Of a stretch of 36,607 bases of DNA, positions 1-8,728 are shown piece by piece. The notes beneath the pieces were generated by a model. It saw only the letters and a program-made list of their open reading frames with translations. It was not told where the DNA came from and did no database searches. This stretch comes from Paenibacillus lactis (lineage in GTDB: Bacteria; Bacillota; Bacilli; Paenibacillales; Paenibacillaceae). Position 1 is the first letter of the stretch. Each line of letters begins with the position of its first letter. Location of the stretch: NCBI RefSeq assembly GCF_017873605.1, contig NZ_JAGGKI010000035.1, positions 1 through 36,607 on the forward strand, in the 5' to 3' direction. A program made the translations under genes and the position numbers.

Positions 1-87
1 AAATGTCTCGTTGTAATGTTGTCTATTGCCACTCATTTTTTTTGACACCCTCTCGTCTGCTTTGTTTCATTATCGTTTTATCACTAA

Positions 88-104
88 GGGGTGTCTACTT
101 TTTA
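88..104. other. Possible IS3-family terminal remnant at the left edge
   Basis: The 12-mer GGTGTCTACTTT at 90-101 also occurs, in inverse orientation, at 36528-36539, where it forms the end of an IS3-family element with a recognisable transposase tail. At the left edge no transposase reading frame could be recognised in bases 1-90, and the similarity fades after 12 bases. It may be a solo IS end or chance. Confidence 0.3.
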
Positions 105-114
105 TTCTAGCTGC

Positions 115-216
115 AAAAAAGGACTTGTTCTGACGTTTACCTGCTACTTTGGCTCCACAAGTCCTCAAAAAGGACTTGCTCGGCCTTTTGCCTGCTACTT
201 TGGCTCAACAAGTCCT
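115..216 (-). terminator. Tandem terminator hairpins built from 51-bp repeats
   Basis: Two 51-bp direct repeats (115-165 and 166-216) each hold an inverted repeat: AGGACTTGT/ACAAGTCCT at 120-128 and 157-165, and AGGACTTG/CAAGTCCT at 171-178 and 209-216. Read on the minus strand, each stem is followed by a run of five or six T. This fits two consecutive Rho-independent terminators about 45-140 bases after the stop of the GH18-like gene. A third, diverged unit begins at 217 with GGGACTTGTTC. The loops are long (about 28-29 bases), so efficiency is uncertain. Confidence 0.65.
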
Positions 217-259
217 TAAGAGGGACTTGTTCACGCCTTTCGATGCTCCTTCAAGCTGA

Positions 260-1324
260 TCAACTGCCCGCCTCCTCCCTCAACCGCTTCAGCGTATCGG
301 GCTCGAGCTCGCCCAGACGCCATATAGCGATGTCCGAAATGCCGGCGCTCATCGCCGTTGCCATCCAGCCTGCAAGCGTGGTCCCGTCCGCATACCACAC
401 GGTATGACGGACACCTGCATCGTCCGTATACTCGAAGTGCAAAGCGCCGCTATCGGCATCCCTTTGCGGAGCGGCGGAGCTTGAGGCCGCCAGCTCGGCT
501 GCCCGTTTCTCGGTCAGCGAGACGACCTTGCCGCCATCCGGCCAATCGAATCCTCCCACCGACAGCGCCAAGGAGGTGTTTCCGGGAAACCGGCGCAGCT
601 TGTCGGCTAAATTCCGGATCATCCGGTGGTCGGCCTTCGGTCCCGGCCCGCTGTGGCCGCCGTACAGATTATAGGCCATCATGACATAAGATGGCCCCTC
701 CGGAAAATCCAATCCTTCCGTCTTCATGCCGGGCTCGATCACGATGCGAAGGCTCAATCCTTCTGCCTGAAGGCGCTCGTACAGCTCGCCATAGAACAAA
801 GTCAGCTTGCCAAGATCACGCTTATGAACCTTCTCGTAGTCGATCTCTACCCCGCCGAATCCGGATTCCTTCGCCGTCTCGACGATCTGATTGATATGCG
901 CCTCCCGTGCCGTGTCCGTAGCTACGAGCCTTGACACCAGGTCCGGGTCCTTCTGAATCGCCGTTCCATCCTCGCCAAACCGATCATTGACGATGGTCAG
1001 CAGCATGCGCTCCACGCCGGCTGCTGCCGCAGCCTCTCGGACTTCAGGCAGCGCCTCCCCGTACTGTTCCGTAAAATGAAGCTCATCCCGGTGATTAAAA
1101 TAAGCCGCGAACATGCTAAGCTCCTTGACGCTCCCGCCAAGCTGCTCCAGATCTAGCACCCCGGGCTTCCACTGCCAATCCGCAATCCACGCGGACAGGC
1201 GAATCCCGGACGACGGCTGTGGCGGCGGTTCATCCGCTCCGCTTCTCCATTCGCGCCACAGAAAAAACGCAGCAGCGAGAACAGTGACGGCCGCCGCCCA
1301 GATCCATTTTTTGTTGAGGCTCAT
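260..1324 (-). CDS. Membrane-anchored GH18-like (YaaH/YdhD-type) glycosidase
   Basis: A 354-residue protein with an N-terminal membrane or signal-anchor segment (roughly residues 7-24), then a TIM-barrel domain. The motif FGGVEIDYEKV matches the GH18 signature DGxxIDxE at its catalytic end: the acid Glu is present, but the first Asp is replaced by Gly. That also happens in spore-associated YaaH-like members. Later segments YVMMAYNLYG and ALSVGGFDW are typical of GH18 barrel strands 6-7. The start is set at 1324 because a GAAGGTGG ribosome binding site sits 9 bases upstream; a longer frame to 1369 lacks one. It is the last gene of the polysaccharide locus, so cleavage or trimming of the amino-sugar polymer at the cell surface is the likely job. 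Substrate is not known. Confidence 0.8.
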   Translation of the reverse strand: MSLNKKWIWAAAVTVLAAAFFLWREWRSGADEPPPQPSSGIRLSAWIADWQWKPGVLDLEQLGGSVKELSMFAAYFNHRDELHFTEQYGEALPEVREAAAAAGVERMLLTIVNDRFGEDGTAIQKDPDLVSRLVATDTAREAHINQIVETAKESGFGGVEIDYEKVHKRDLGKLTLFYGELYERLQAEGLSLRIVIEPGMKTEGLDFPEGPSYVMMAYNLYGGHSGPGPKADHRMIRNLADKLRRFPGNTSLALSVGGFDWPDGGKVVSLTEKRAAELAASSSAAPQRDADSGALHFEYTDDAGVRHTVWYADGTTLAGWMATAMSAGISDIAIWRLGELEPDTLKRLREEAGS

Positions 1325-1353
1325 AATTACCGCCACCTTCTGATCATGTTCCA

Positions 1354-1611
1354 TCCATCTGGAGCTCATCTAGGATGTTCTGGGTCATCTAAACTCACCT
1401 GAGTGCCTTAACAGACCGGGTCTTACTCAAGAAGCCTCGACCGGTCTCACACAGGATGTCTTGTCCATCTGGATCTCTCATCTAGAGTGTCTCGTCCATC
1501 TATGATCTTACCTAGGATGTCCCGACCACCTGGTCTCTCCATCTAGAGTGTGTTGACCGCCTAAACTTCACCTGGGGTGTCACTACCTCCTGGATCTCAC
1601 TTAAGAAGATT
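1354..1611. repeat. About eight degenerate ~30-bp tandem repeats between two operon genes
   Basis: Imperfect units of 29-31 bases follow the pattern CTGGATCTC-CATCTAGAGTGT-nnGTCCAT, with starts near 1357, 1387, 1443, 1468, 1499, 1529, 1560 and 1589. Units 1443-1590 are the most regular; the stretch near 1413-1447 also holds the inverted repeat AGACCGG/CCGGTCT. They fill the gap between the NodB-like gene (stop at 1629) and the GH18-like gene. No ribosome binding site or convincing coding frame was seen. They could be a decayed minisatellite or a transcript-processing element. Confidence 0.6.
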
Positions 1612-1628
1612 TCAACGGCTCGATCCAT

Positions 1629-3386
1629 TTAGAAAGTTTCGATTGCCCAATTCACAGCCGTATCGAATGCCCGGCGAACGCGCCAAACGACGCCTTCCAG
1701 GCCTGAAGGCTTGTTCGTATACCGTACGTCCTTGCCGCCATCCGCGTCCATGGCAGTTACCGTTACGTTCTCGAAGATCCCGTCATAAATGTCATCCTTT
1801 TTGTTCTGCTCATGATACATCGATCCCAGAGCCACACCTCCTCCACGGATTGCGCTGTCCACCGTCTGATTGTCAAGGATAACCTGGCCGTCAATACTAA
1901 CCTTTAGCGTATCGCCCAGTGCCGTCATCTCAAGCTTCCTGTTGCCGAGAATATTGATCGGATATTCTTCATCATCGTCCCGATCCCCTGATAAAGTCTG
2001 CTCCTTCGTGTATACGGATGCTTTATCGAACCTTAAGTCCTCTTCGCCCCATTTCACGTCTGGCAGCGTCTGCTCGAACAGCTCTTCCGGCTCTTGGCCC
2101 GGTGCTTTTTGTTCTATCCGCAGCACGTTATTTTCCAGAACAAGCCGCAGGAACGATTCTTCCTGCTCGTCCAAACGAACATAGATCGATTGCCGCCCGA
2201 CCACGTTGCCGAGCAGGTTGGCCGTTACGGTCGTATCAGCGCCGGGATCCTGGCTAAGCCGAATGCGTCCCTCCGCGGATGGAGGAGAGGTTACGGTGAT
2301 GCGGCTGCCGTCAAATTCGGCCGCTCCGCTCTCCAATGCCCAGCGGGCTGCCTCTTTTTCGTCGCCTGTCACGAACGTCATATCCTGCCCCGAATCCTTG
2401 CGCAGCTTCATGATCAGATGGTTGGTGGACCAGTAAGGCGCCGGCTGGACACGCGTCAAGTTGTACAGATCGCCCTGCTTGTCGTTCATCGCCGTCCCCT
2501 CGCGGCTGAAATTCATGGTGAACGTTTGGCGGATCTGCTCTGTATTCGCCTTGTCCACCAGCGCATTCATCCCTTCGCCAAGGGCATTCGCATGCATGAT
2601 CATATAGACGCCCGGCACGTAACCGAGCTTGCTGCTGTACACGTCGCGCATCGCCGCATAATCGGCGCCGATCCGCGCTTCCATCTCCACGCGGTTCTCG
2701 AGCGGAATCATATTCTCGTCGCGGATAAAATCCATCAAATAATGGTTGTAATACTCCACGTTCGATTTGTCGGTCAAATCCTTTTCGTCCTTGACGCCCA
2801 TGTAGTGGCCGTCCTCATCGAAAATATTAATATAGCTCAGGCGGTAACCGTTCGTCCCAAGCTCCCAATAGCCGGTCCGGGTCATTTTCAGCATGTCCTT
2901 CGGCTGCAGGAATTTTCGTTCGCTGTTGCCCATTTTGTCCGCATAGGACAAGAAGGTTGCTTTGAAATTGTATTTCTCCAAAATCGGCTGCGCGAACAAC
3001 GCGGAATCGTTCCGTCCGTCTTCAAACGACAGGAACAGTGCTTTATCCGGCAGCGGCGCGCCTTTCTCGTAATAATCGATCACGTCTTGCTGCGAGATCG
3101 TCTCGTAGCCTTGATCGTGCAGCGCCTTGAGCTGGGCGTCCAGCTGGTCTTGCGACACCAGCTTGGACGTTCCGCTGCGGCCGACTCCGAAGTAGGACAA
3201 GGCGATGAAGCCTTTGTCCTGGCGCCATTTTGACTTATCCGGCTCCTGGTAGGTTTGAAGGTCGAAGACCGCGTTGACCAAAACGACGGCCGCCACCGCC
3301 AGGAGTATGATTTGGCCGATGACCTTTATGACTTTCCTGCGATTTTTCCTCTTAACGTTGAGGGCAGGGTTACGCTTCTTACTCAT
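1629..3386 (-). CDS. NodB-fold (polysaccharide deacetylase-like) membrane protein with degenerate active site
   Basis: A 585-residue protein with a basic N-terminus, one membrane segment (about residues 21-41) and an extracytoplasmic NodB-like domain (about 55-330). The usual TFDDG catalytic motif reads LSFEDGRND, and where HSxxH metal ligands are expected the sequence is ELGTNGYRLSYINIF with no histidine pair. Deacetylase activity is therefore doubtful; the protein may bind glycan or act differently. The C-terminal part (about 400-560) looks like a beta-rich LamG/concanavalin-type domain, judged from segments such as KLEMTALGDTLKVSIDGQ. It lies 37 bases after the PilZ-GT2 gene and has a GAGGATGG ribosome binding site, so it is probably co-transcribed and works on the same polymer. 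Confidence 0.75.
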   Translation of the reverse strand: MSKKRNPALNVKRKNRRKVIKVIGQIILLAVAAVVLVNAVFDLQTYQEPDKSKWRQDKGFIALSYFGVGRSGTSKLVSQDQLDAQLKALHDQGYETISQQDVIDYYEKGAPLPDKALFLSFEDGRNDSALFAQPILEKYNFKATFLSYADKMGNSERKFLQPKDMLKMTRTGYWELGTNGYRLSYINIFDEDGHYMGVKDEKDLTDKSNVEYYNHYLMDFIRDENMIPLENRVEMEARIGADYAAMRDVYSSKLGYVPGVYMIMHANALGEGMNALVDKANTEQIRQTFTMNFSREGTAMNDKQGDLYNLTRVQPAPYWSTNHLIMKLRKDSGQDMTFVTGDEKEAARWALESGAAEFDGSRITVTSPPSAEGRIRLSQDPGADTTVTANLLGNVVGRQSIYVRLDEQEESFLRLVLENNVLRIEQKAPGQEPEELFEQTLPDVKWGEEDLRFDKASVYTKEQTLSGDRDDDEEYPINILGNRKLEMTALGDTLKVSIDGQVILDNQTVDSAIRGGGVALGSMYHEQNKKDDIYDGIFENVTVTAMDADGGKDVRYTNKPSGLEGVVWRVRRAFDTAVNWAIETF

Positions 3387-3423
3387 TTTTGCGCCATCCT
3401 CATTTCAACATCGGCAGCTGCCT

Positions 3424-5292
3424 TTACTGCGGCAGTCCGAATTTTTTGCCTTTGCGCCTGCGCGCTTCCTTCTTCAGCTTCGCCTCGACGTCCTGCGGCG
3501 TTTCCCGCGTGCCCCAGGTCGATTTCCAGAACGTGAACCAGGCGACCGGCATTTGCCATAACAGCACGAACTCATAGAACAAGCAGAACACGAAGCCGAA
3601 CACCCACAGCCTGCTCTTCCGGAGCAGCAGATGCGCGAGGCTCATAAGCAGGGCCATCATCAGGAGTCCCATCAGGAAGGTCCCCGGGAAAATCCCGTGA
3701 ACAATCGGAACATACATCAGGTTATATACAACGACGACCGGCGCGGCGATCGGCACGATCAAGCCGATATAAAAGAACAGGGCCATAAACGGCTCTTTGC
3801 GCCAAATGAATCCTCCGGCCCGCAGCGATTCCCGCAGCCAGGAGCGCTTCCAGCGCATTTGCTGCTTCAGGAACACCTTTGTCCGGGAAGGCACGATCGT
3901 CGAGCAAATCGCCGAATCCTGGTAGGTCGTACGATGCGTCTTCAAAATGAAGTTCGTCATGCTCCGGTCATCCCCGAACGTAGCCGGACGCCCCAGAAAC
4001 TTCTGGTTAAGCCACGCGTCCGCATGCTGGAGGATCAGCTCTTTCCGGTAACAGGACAGCGGTCCGGACAGGCAGGTTACGCTGTCAAACCACGACTCCG
4101 CTGCCTTCATGATCCGAAACGCGATATAATAACGAACCGTTTGCAGCTTGGTAATGGCATTCGTATACTTGTTCTCGACGTCGGTCCGGCCGGCAACGCC
4201 GCCCATCTTCGGATCCTGAAACGGCTGCACGAGATGGCGAATCGCCGACGGGTCAAGGAAACTGTCCGAATCGACGAACACGACCAGATCATGCTTGGCC
4301 ATCTCCACGCCCTTCACCAGCGCGACCCGCTTACCAGCATTTTCAGGCAGAACCGTGTACGTGAGCCTGTCCCGGGTCGAGTACCGCTCCGCTTCGTTAT
4401 GGATGAGCTGAATCATCTCCTCGATTTGCTCCACAGACTGGTCCGTCGACCGGTCGTCAACGACAATGACCTCCAGCTTATCGACCGGATAATCCTGATT
4501 CATGCAGCTGAGGATCGTACGCTTGATCCATTCCGCCTCGTTAAAGCATGGGATGATGATCGACACGCCCGGCGTATATTCCGGATTGATCGGCACATCC
4601 CGGTAAAGCGCGCCGAACAGATACCGGGTCAGAAGAAACAGCGCGGCGATCAAGCTGTACAAATACAGGACCATATTATATTTGAAATAGATGATGCTCT
4701 CCGCCCGCATGAGCATGATGAAGAGCACGGCTCCCAGCAGCAGCGCGCTGGCTGAGTATACGGAGTAGCCCCAGCGCTTGCGCTTCATGTATTCCGTCAG
4801 CGGCTTATCGAATTCGATAGCCAGCATGTGGACTTGGCCCCCGCCAGTCGTGTCTACGAAGGTACGGACGACGGTAGCGTCGATATGGACGCCCGATTCA
4901 AACCCTTCGGGCATGGCGCCGGGTGGAATTCGGAATTTCGCCCGCACTTTGTCCCCGACTTTAACGGCAGGATTAGCTGCAGGCAGCTTCAACAGCATGC
5001 CTGTGGCCGATATGTCTGAAGAGGTCCCTTGAATGGCTGCTTTTCGCCCCTGTCCGCCAGGAAAAATCCACACATCGAACTCGGCGACATAGCGCAGGCT
5101 GAGGGTTCGCAGCTGGTTCAGGTAATCCGGATCGGCTCCCTCGTTCCCGTTCTTCATCGCATGCTTGCCTCTTCGGTCGGCGGTTATCCGGATCTGTTCA
5201 GGATCGGGCACGTAGGACAGGGTACGGCGGTCGGCTCGGGGTTCCGTCAGAACCTCCTTGATCCTCTTGTCTTTTTTTCTAAATTTCAACAT
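3424..5292 (-). CDS. PilZ-domain family 2 glycosyltransferase (membrane polysaccharide synthase)
   Basis: A 622-residue fusion. Residues about 60-170 look like a PilZ domain, with the DxSxxG motif as D93-I-S-A-T-G98. The arginine motif is unusual: R62 and R67 are separated by four residues rather than three, so c-di-GMP binding is likely but unproven. Two membrane helices (about 180-225) lead to a processive GT2 domain with DDRSTD (279-284), DSDS (341-344, the metal-binding DxD), GDD and QQMRW motifs as in hyaluronan, cellulose and alginate synthases. Several more helices follow, and then a basic tail. The enzyme should polymerise a nucleotide-sugar at the cytoplasmic face and extrude the chain. 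It sits 19 bases after the TviB/WbpO-like dehydrogenase, which probably supplies its substrate. The start has a GGGAGAG site. Confidence 0.9.
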   Translation of the reverse strand: MLKFRKKDKRIKEVLTEPRADRRTLSYVPDPEQIRITADRRGKHAMKNGNEGADPDYLNQLRTLSLRYVAEFDVWIFPGGQGRKAAIQGTSSDISATGMLLKLPAANPAVKVGDKVRAKFRIPPGAMPEGFESGVHIDATVVRTFVDTTGGGQVHMLAIEFDKPLTEYMKRKRWGYSVYSASALLLGAVLFIMLMRAESIIYFKYNMVLYLYSLIAALFLLTRYLFGALYRDVPINPEYTPGVSIIIPCFNEAEWIKRTILSCMNQDYPVDKLEVIVVDDRSTDQSVEQIEEMIQLIHNEAERYSTRDRLTYTVLPENAGKRVALVKGVEMAKHDLVVFVDSDSFLDPSAIRHLVQPFQDPKMGGVAGRTDVENKYTNAITKLQTVRYYIAFRIMKAAESWFDSVTCLSGPLSCYRKELILQHADAWLNQKFLGRPATFGDDRSMTNFILKTHRTTYQDSAICSTIVPSRTKVFLKQQMRWKRSWLRESLRAGGFIWRKEPFMALFFYIGLIVPIAAPVVVVYNLMYVPIVHGIFPGTFLMGLLMMALLMSLAHLLLRKSRLWVFGFVFCLFYEFVLLWQMPVAWFTFWKSTWGTRETPQDVEAKLKKEARRRKGKKFGLPQ

Positions 5293-5311
5293 TGAGCTCT
5301 CCCATCCATCG

Positions 5312-6622
5312 TCACAGGCTCCAGTAATGGAAGCCGTTATTCTCGAATAAACTTCTCGGATAAATGCCCTTTACATCAATCATGATGTTTGCTTGGCCGG
5401 AGCCGAACATCCCGGTGTACTCCGTAATTCCAAGCTGCTTGAACTCGCTGTGCGCAACCGCTACGATCGCAACCTGAATATCATGCAGCTCTTCCAGGGC
5501 GGTCAGCTCGATCCCGTATTCCTTATAGGCTTGCTTGCCATCGGCGCAAGGGTCGACCACCAGCGGCTGCACGCCGTAGTCCTGCAGCTCCCGGATAATA
5601 TCGATCACCTTGGAGTTGCGGATATCGCGGCAATCCTCTTTAAAGGTAAGCCCCAGCACAGCCACCTTGGCGTGGCTAATGTCCAGCCCTTTCTGAACGG
5701 CCAGCTTGATAACCTGCTGCGCGATGTATTTGCCCATGCCGTCGTTAATATGCCTTCCGGCCAAAATAATCTTTGAATGATACCCGGTATCCTCTGCTTT
5801 GTAAGTCAGGTAGTACGGATCGATTCCGATACAGTGTCCGCCGACCAGCCCGGGCCGGAACGGCAGGAAATTCCACTTTGTCCCGGCTGCCCGCAGTACG
5901 GCGTTCGTATCGATATCCATCTCGTTGAACAGCATCGACAGCTCGTTCATGAAGGCGATGTTGATGTCCCGCTGGGCATTCTCGATCACCTTGGCCGCCT
6001 CAGCGACTTTGATGCTCTCGGCCCGGTGCACGCCTGCCTCGATAATCAGCTCGTAGAGCCGGGCTACCGTCTCCAGCGCTTCCGGGTCGCTGCCCGACAC
6101 GATCTTTACGATATTCTCCAGCCGATGCACCCGATCCCCCGGATTGATGCGCTCCGGAGAGTAGCCGACCTTGAAATCCGTTCCGAAGGCAAGCCCCGAC
6201 TCCTCTTCCAGGATCGGGATGCACACGTCCTCGGTGACCCCCGGATAGACGGTCGATTCATACACAACGATCGATCCCGGTGCCAGCACGCGGCCGATCA
6301 AACGGCTCGCATCGCGCACGAATTTCAGATCGGGCACGTTCCCGCTCTTGACCGGTGTCGGGACCGCCACGATGAAACAGCGGGCCTCCTTCAGTTTATC
6401 CGGATCGGCTGTAAACTCCGCCGTGCATCCAGCCAGCTCAAGCTCCAGTTCCCCGGTCGCGTCGATGCCGTTTCGGTACTGCATGACCTTCTCCGAATTC
6501 AGGTCGAAGCCGATAACGTCGACCTTCTTGGCAAAGGCCACGGCCAGCGGCAGCCCGACGTATCCGAGCCCCACCACCGCCAATTTATCAACACGGTCCG
6601 CAATCTTCTGATAAATTTCCAT
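5312..6622 (-). CDS. Nucleotide-sugar 6-dehydrogenase, TviB/WbpO-like
   Basis: A 436-residue member of the UDP-glucose/GDP-mannose dehydrogenase family. It has the N-terminal NAD-binding motif AVVGLGYVGLPLAV, the middle-domain YESTVYPGVTE segment, and the catalytic cysteine in GGHCIGIDPYYL, followed by TYKAEDTGYHSKIILAGR. This last stretch resembles the TviB/WbpO branch, which oxidises UDP-GlcNAc or UDP-GalNAc to the uronic acid, rather than UDP-glucose dehydrogenases. NAD-dependent, cytoplasmic. A GGATGGAG site lies a few bases before the ATG. Its neighbours are a deacetylase (27-base gap) and the PilZ-GT2 synthase (19-base gap), so it probably supplies an acetamido-uronate donor. Exact sugar specificity cannot be read from the sequence. 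Confidence 0.92.
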   Translation of the reverse strand: MEIYQKIADRVDKLAVVGLGYVGLPLAVAFAKKVDVIGFDLNSEKVMQYRNGIDATGELELELAGCTAEFTADPDKLKEARCFIVAVPTPVKSGNVPDLKFVRDASRLIGRVLAPGSIVVYESTVYPGVTEDVCIPILEEESGLAFGTDFKVGYSPERINPGDRVHRLENIVKIVSGSDPEALETVARLYELIIEAGVHRAESIKVAEAAKVIENAQRDINIAFMNELSMLFNEMDIDTNAVLRAAGTKWNFLPFRPGLVGGHCIGIDPYYLTYKAEDTGYHSKIILAGRHINDGMGKYIAQQVIKLAVQKGLDISHAKVAVLGLTFKEDCRDIRNSKVIDIIRELQDYGVQPLVVDPCADGKQAYKEYGIELTALEELHDIQVAIVAVAHSEFKQLGITEYTGMFGSGQANIMIDVKGIYPRSLFENNGFHYWSL

Positions 6623-6649
6623 TATACTCCATCCCCATTTTGCAAATTG

Positions 6650-8098
6650 TTATTCCTGGATCATGTCCGCCATCTTCACGAACGTATAGCCCTTCTCCTT
6701 GAGCCCTTCGAGCACCCTTGGCAGTGCTTCGATCGTATGGATATCATCGAGCATATGGAGCAGGATGACGCTTCCCGGCTCCGTCTTCGTCATGACTCCG
6801 TGTACGATGTCGTCCGCGCTGTTGCTCACGTCCCAATCCAGCGTCGTGACATCGTACATGGCGATGACCGGGTATCCGGTTGCCGCCAGCGCCTTGGCGC
6901 GGATATCGTCAACGACGCCCGTCGGCGGCCGGAACAGCATGACAGGCTGCTCCTGAATGGCTTCCGTGATGACTTGGTGAGCTTTGACGACATCCTCTTG
7001 CAGTTCCTCTGGAGTAAGGGTAGTTACAACAGGATGGCTGTAGGAATGGTTGGCTACATCATGTCCGCCCTCCACCATGGCCCGGGCCAGGTTCGGGTTG
7101 GACTCGACGCCCTTGGCCCGGAGGAAGAAGGTTGCCTTGACATCATGCTCCTCCAGGATGTCCAGAATCTTGGTCACCGTTTTGTCGCTGCCAAAGTCGT
7201 CAAACGTCAGCGCCACCTCTTTGCGATTCGTATCAGCTTTGTAGACCAGCTCGTACTTCGAATTTTTATAATCAGGATTGATCTTGGCCGCGTCGTAGCC
7301 CGGAATTTGCTCAAGTGGCTTCCGTACGCCGCCGTTGTTCACCAGCTCGTCCAGTGTTACAAGCGAATACCCGATGTCGCCGGCAGCCTCGGCAATATAC
7401 TTCACGGAACCGACCACTTCCGGATTGATGTCCGTGTTCAGCGAAATAATTCCGCCCCTGGACATATACCTTGCGATATACTCGCCAAGCTCTTTAGCAC
7501 CTTGCATGTTGCGATCCTTCGGATTAATGTTGTAGCTTACGACGGCCTTCATCCCCAGATGCGCGGCCGCCAGCGGGACATCCTCAGGGTAGTCGCCGGA
7601 ACGGGTCCGAATATACTTCGGCTGAACGCCCGTTTCGCGCTGGATCACATCGTTCGCCAGATGAATCTCCTTATACACCCCGTCATAATCGAGCTTGCTC
7701 ATGTCGAGCGCGTTGAGCGTATTGTTCTCGATCTCATGTCCTCTGGCCAAAATCTCCTTCGCGATATCAGGCTCCTCCGCGACTCTCATCCCGGGAAGAA
7801 AAAAGGTCGCCTTGATATTGTATGTGTCGAGCTCGTTCAGCAGTGCCTGCATCGTCTGTTTGTCCCCCATGCCGTTAAAGGTCAAGGACAGCTCTTTTCG
7901 CGCCGTATACACGAAATCGATCTCCCGGCTTTTCTCGCCGGTGAACCGTTCGACCTTGGCTGCAGGCTCCACCGGGCCGGGCTCCTCCTTGGTTGCAGCA
8001 GATCCTCCGAAGAGGCTGCACGCAGGCAGCAGCGACAGAACGACGACGATCAGGATACTGCGTAACACGGCCCGTGATTTTGTAGATATTCCATTCAT
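6650..8098 (-). CDS. Lipoprotein with tandem NodB polysaccharide deacetylase domains
   Basis: A 482-residue secreted lipoprotein; the signal peptide ends in the lipobox LLPACS. Two NodB-fold domains follow. The first (about residues 50-230) is degenerate: TFNGMGD replaces TFDDG and no HSxxH motif is present. The second (about 255-480) looks active, with TFDDF, HSYSH, FRPPTG and the late LLH histidine. It should remove N-acetyl (or O-acetyl) groups from a polysaccharide outside the membrane, while the first domain may bind glycan, as in other tandem deacetylases. The start at 8098 is chosen for its AGAAGGAGT site; an upstream ATG at 8119 lacks one. It is the first gene of the downstream block of the exopolysaccharide locus. 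Confidence 0.9.
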   Translation of the reverse strand: MNGISTKSRAVLRSILIVVVLSLLPACSLFGGSAATKEEPGPVEPAAKVERFTGEKSREIDFVYTARKELSLTFNGMGDKQTMQALLNELDTYNIKATFFLPGMRVAEEPDIAKEILARGHEIENNTLNALDMSKLDYDGVYKEIHLANDVIQRETGVQPKYIRTRSGDYPEDVPLAAAHLGMKAVVSYNINPKDRNMQGAKELGEYIARYMSRGGIISLNTDINPEVVGSVKYIAEAAGDIGYSLVTLDELVNNGGVRKPLEQIPGYDAAKINPDYKNSKYELVYKADTNRKEVALTFDDFGSDKTVTKILDILEEHDVKATFFLRAKGVESNPNLARAMVEGGHDVANHSYSHPVVTTLTPEELQEDVVKAHQVITEAIQEQPVMLFRPPTGVVDDIRAKALAATGYPVIAMYDVTTLDWDVSNSADDIVHGVMTKTEPGSVILLHMLDDIHTIEALPRVLEGLKEKGYTFVKMADMIQE

Positions 8099-8560
8099 AT
8101 TTATACTCCTTCTATTCATTGCGGGACCTTAGTCTCCCTTCTAATTTCCTAATTAGAATATAGATTATTTTTTCTAATTGCGACAGCTTTTCTCAATTTT
8201 TTTCATCAATTACTTTCATTTTCAAAGAAACTCGACATGAAAATCCCGCTTCACCTGTTCTTTTGCGAGCGATAGTTGATCGATCCAGCCGCATGCCATT
8301 GATCAGTATATAGAGGCACTCTAAATAAAATCTGAATAAGTCGGAATATGCAGAAGGACGCCATAGGTCGAAGGAAAGCCGCTATCGGCCCGTAATCCGC
8401 GTCTCCACCCACTTTATCCGTTCAAAAAAATTTTTTTCGAAAAATTTTGGCAGCGACTCAAATCCCCCAGGATTTTTTTCGTAGCGCATCGATTTTGACG
8501 GTATCCGCAGCTGGTTATAGAGAACAAATAATATAGAAACAAAAAAATTAGAAACAAAAA
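8099..8560 (-). promoter_or_regulatory. Upstream region of the downstream polysaccharide block, with repeated TTCTAATT motifs
   Basis: This AT-rich leader precedes the deacetylase gene. The octamer TTCTAATT occurs at 8139-8146 and 8172-8179, and its complement AATTAGAA at 8151-8158. The last two form a perfect inverted repeat with a 13-base spacer, about 55-80 bases before the start codon, a usual operator position. No confident -35/-10 pair and no known riboswitch were recognised. Bases 8200-8560 hold only A/T-rich tracts and a small GCCG/CGGC hairpin near 8383; no gene was seen. Confidence 0.4.
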
Positions 8561-8561
8561 A

Positions 8562-8596
8562 ACACCTTCGCCCGTCTATGAAGACGTCGAAGGTGT
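8562..8596 (-). terminator. Rho-independent terminator after the upstream polysaccharide block
   Basis: ACACCTTCG (8562-8570) pairs with CGAAGGTGT (8588-8596), extended by an inner CGTCT/AGACG stem with an ATGA loop. On the minus strand the stem is followed by a run of seven T. It lies about 130 bases after the stop of the gene at 8729, splitting the locus into two transcription units. Confidence 0.9.
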
Positions 8597-8728
8597 CTTT
8601 GCGAAACACGAAGTCTCAATCATTAACATACCGCTTCCGGTTCATTGATGCAAATCTTTTATCGTCGAGAATCAAAGCCTATTATTCACGGATCGGAGCA
8701 AGGGATGAATGTCCGGATAGTTGCCTCT

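Noticed and set aside
2094..3233. A 379-codon plus-strand frame opposite the NodB-like gene
   Set aside because: It is antisense to a well-supported gene, is Arg/His/Ile-rich as GC-rich antisense frames are, and has no family match or start signal.
5777..8065. A 762-codon plus-strand frame across two genes
   Set aside because: It lies antisense to the dehydrogenase and deacetylase genes and crosses their boundary; its composition is typical of a complementary-strand shadow.
8382..8609. A 75-codon minus-strand frame upstream of the deacetylase gene
   Set aside because: It runs through the terminator hairpin at 8562-8596, has no ribosome binding site and an improbable composition.
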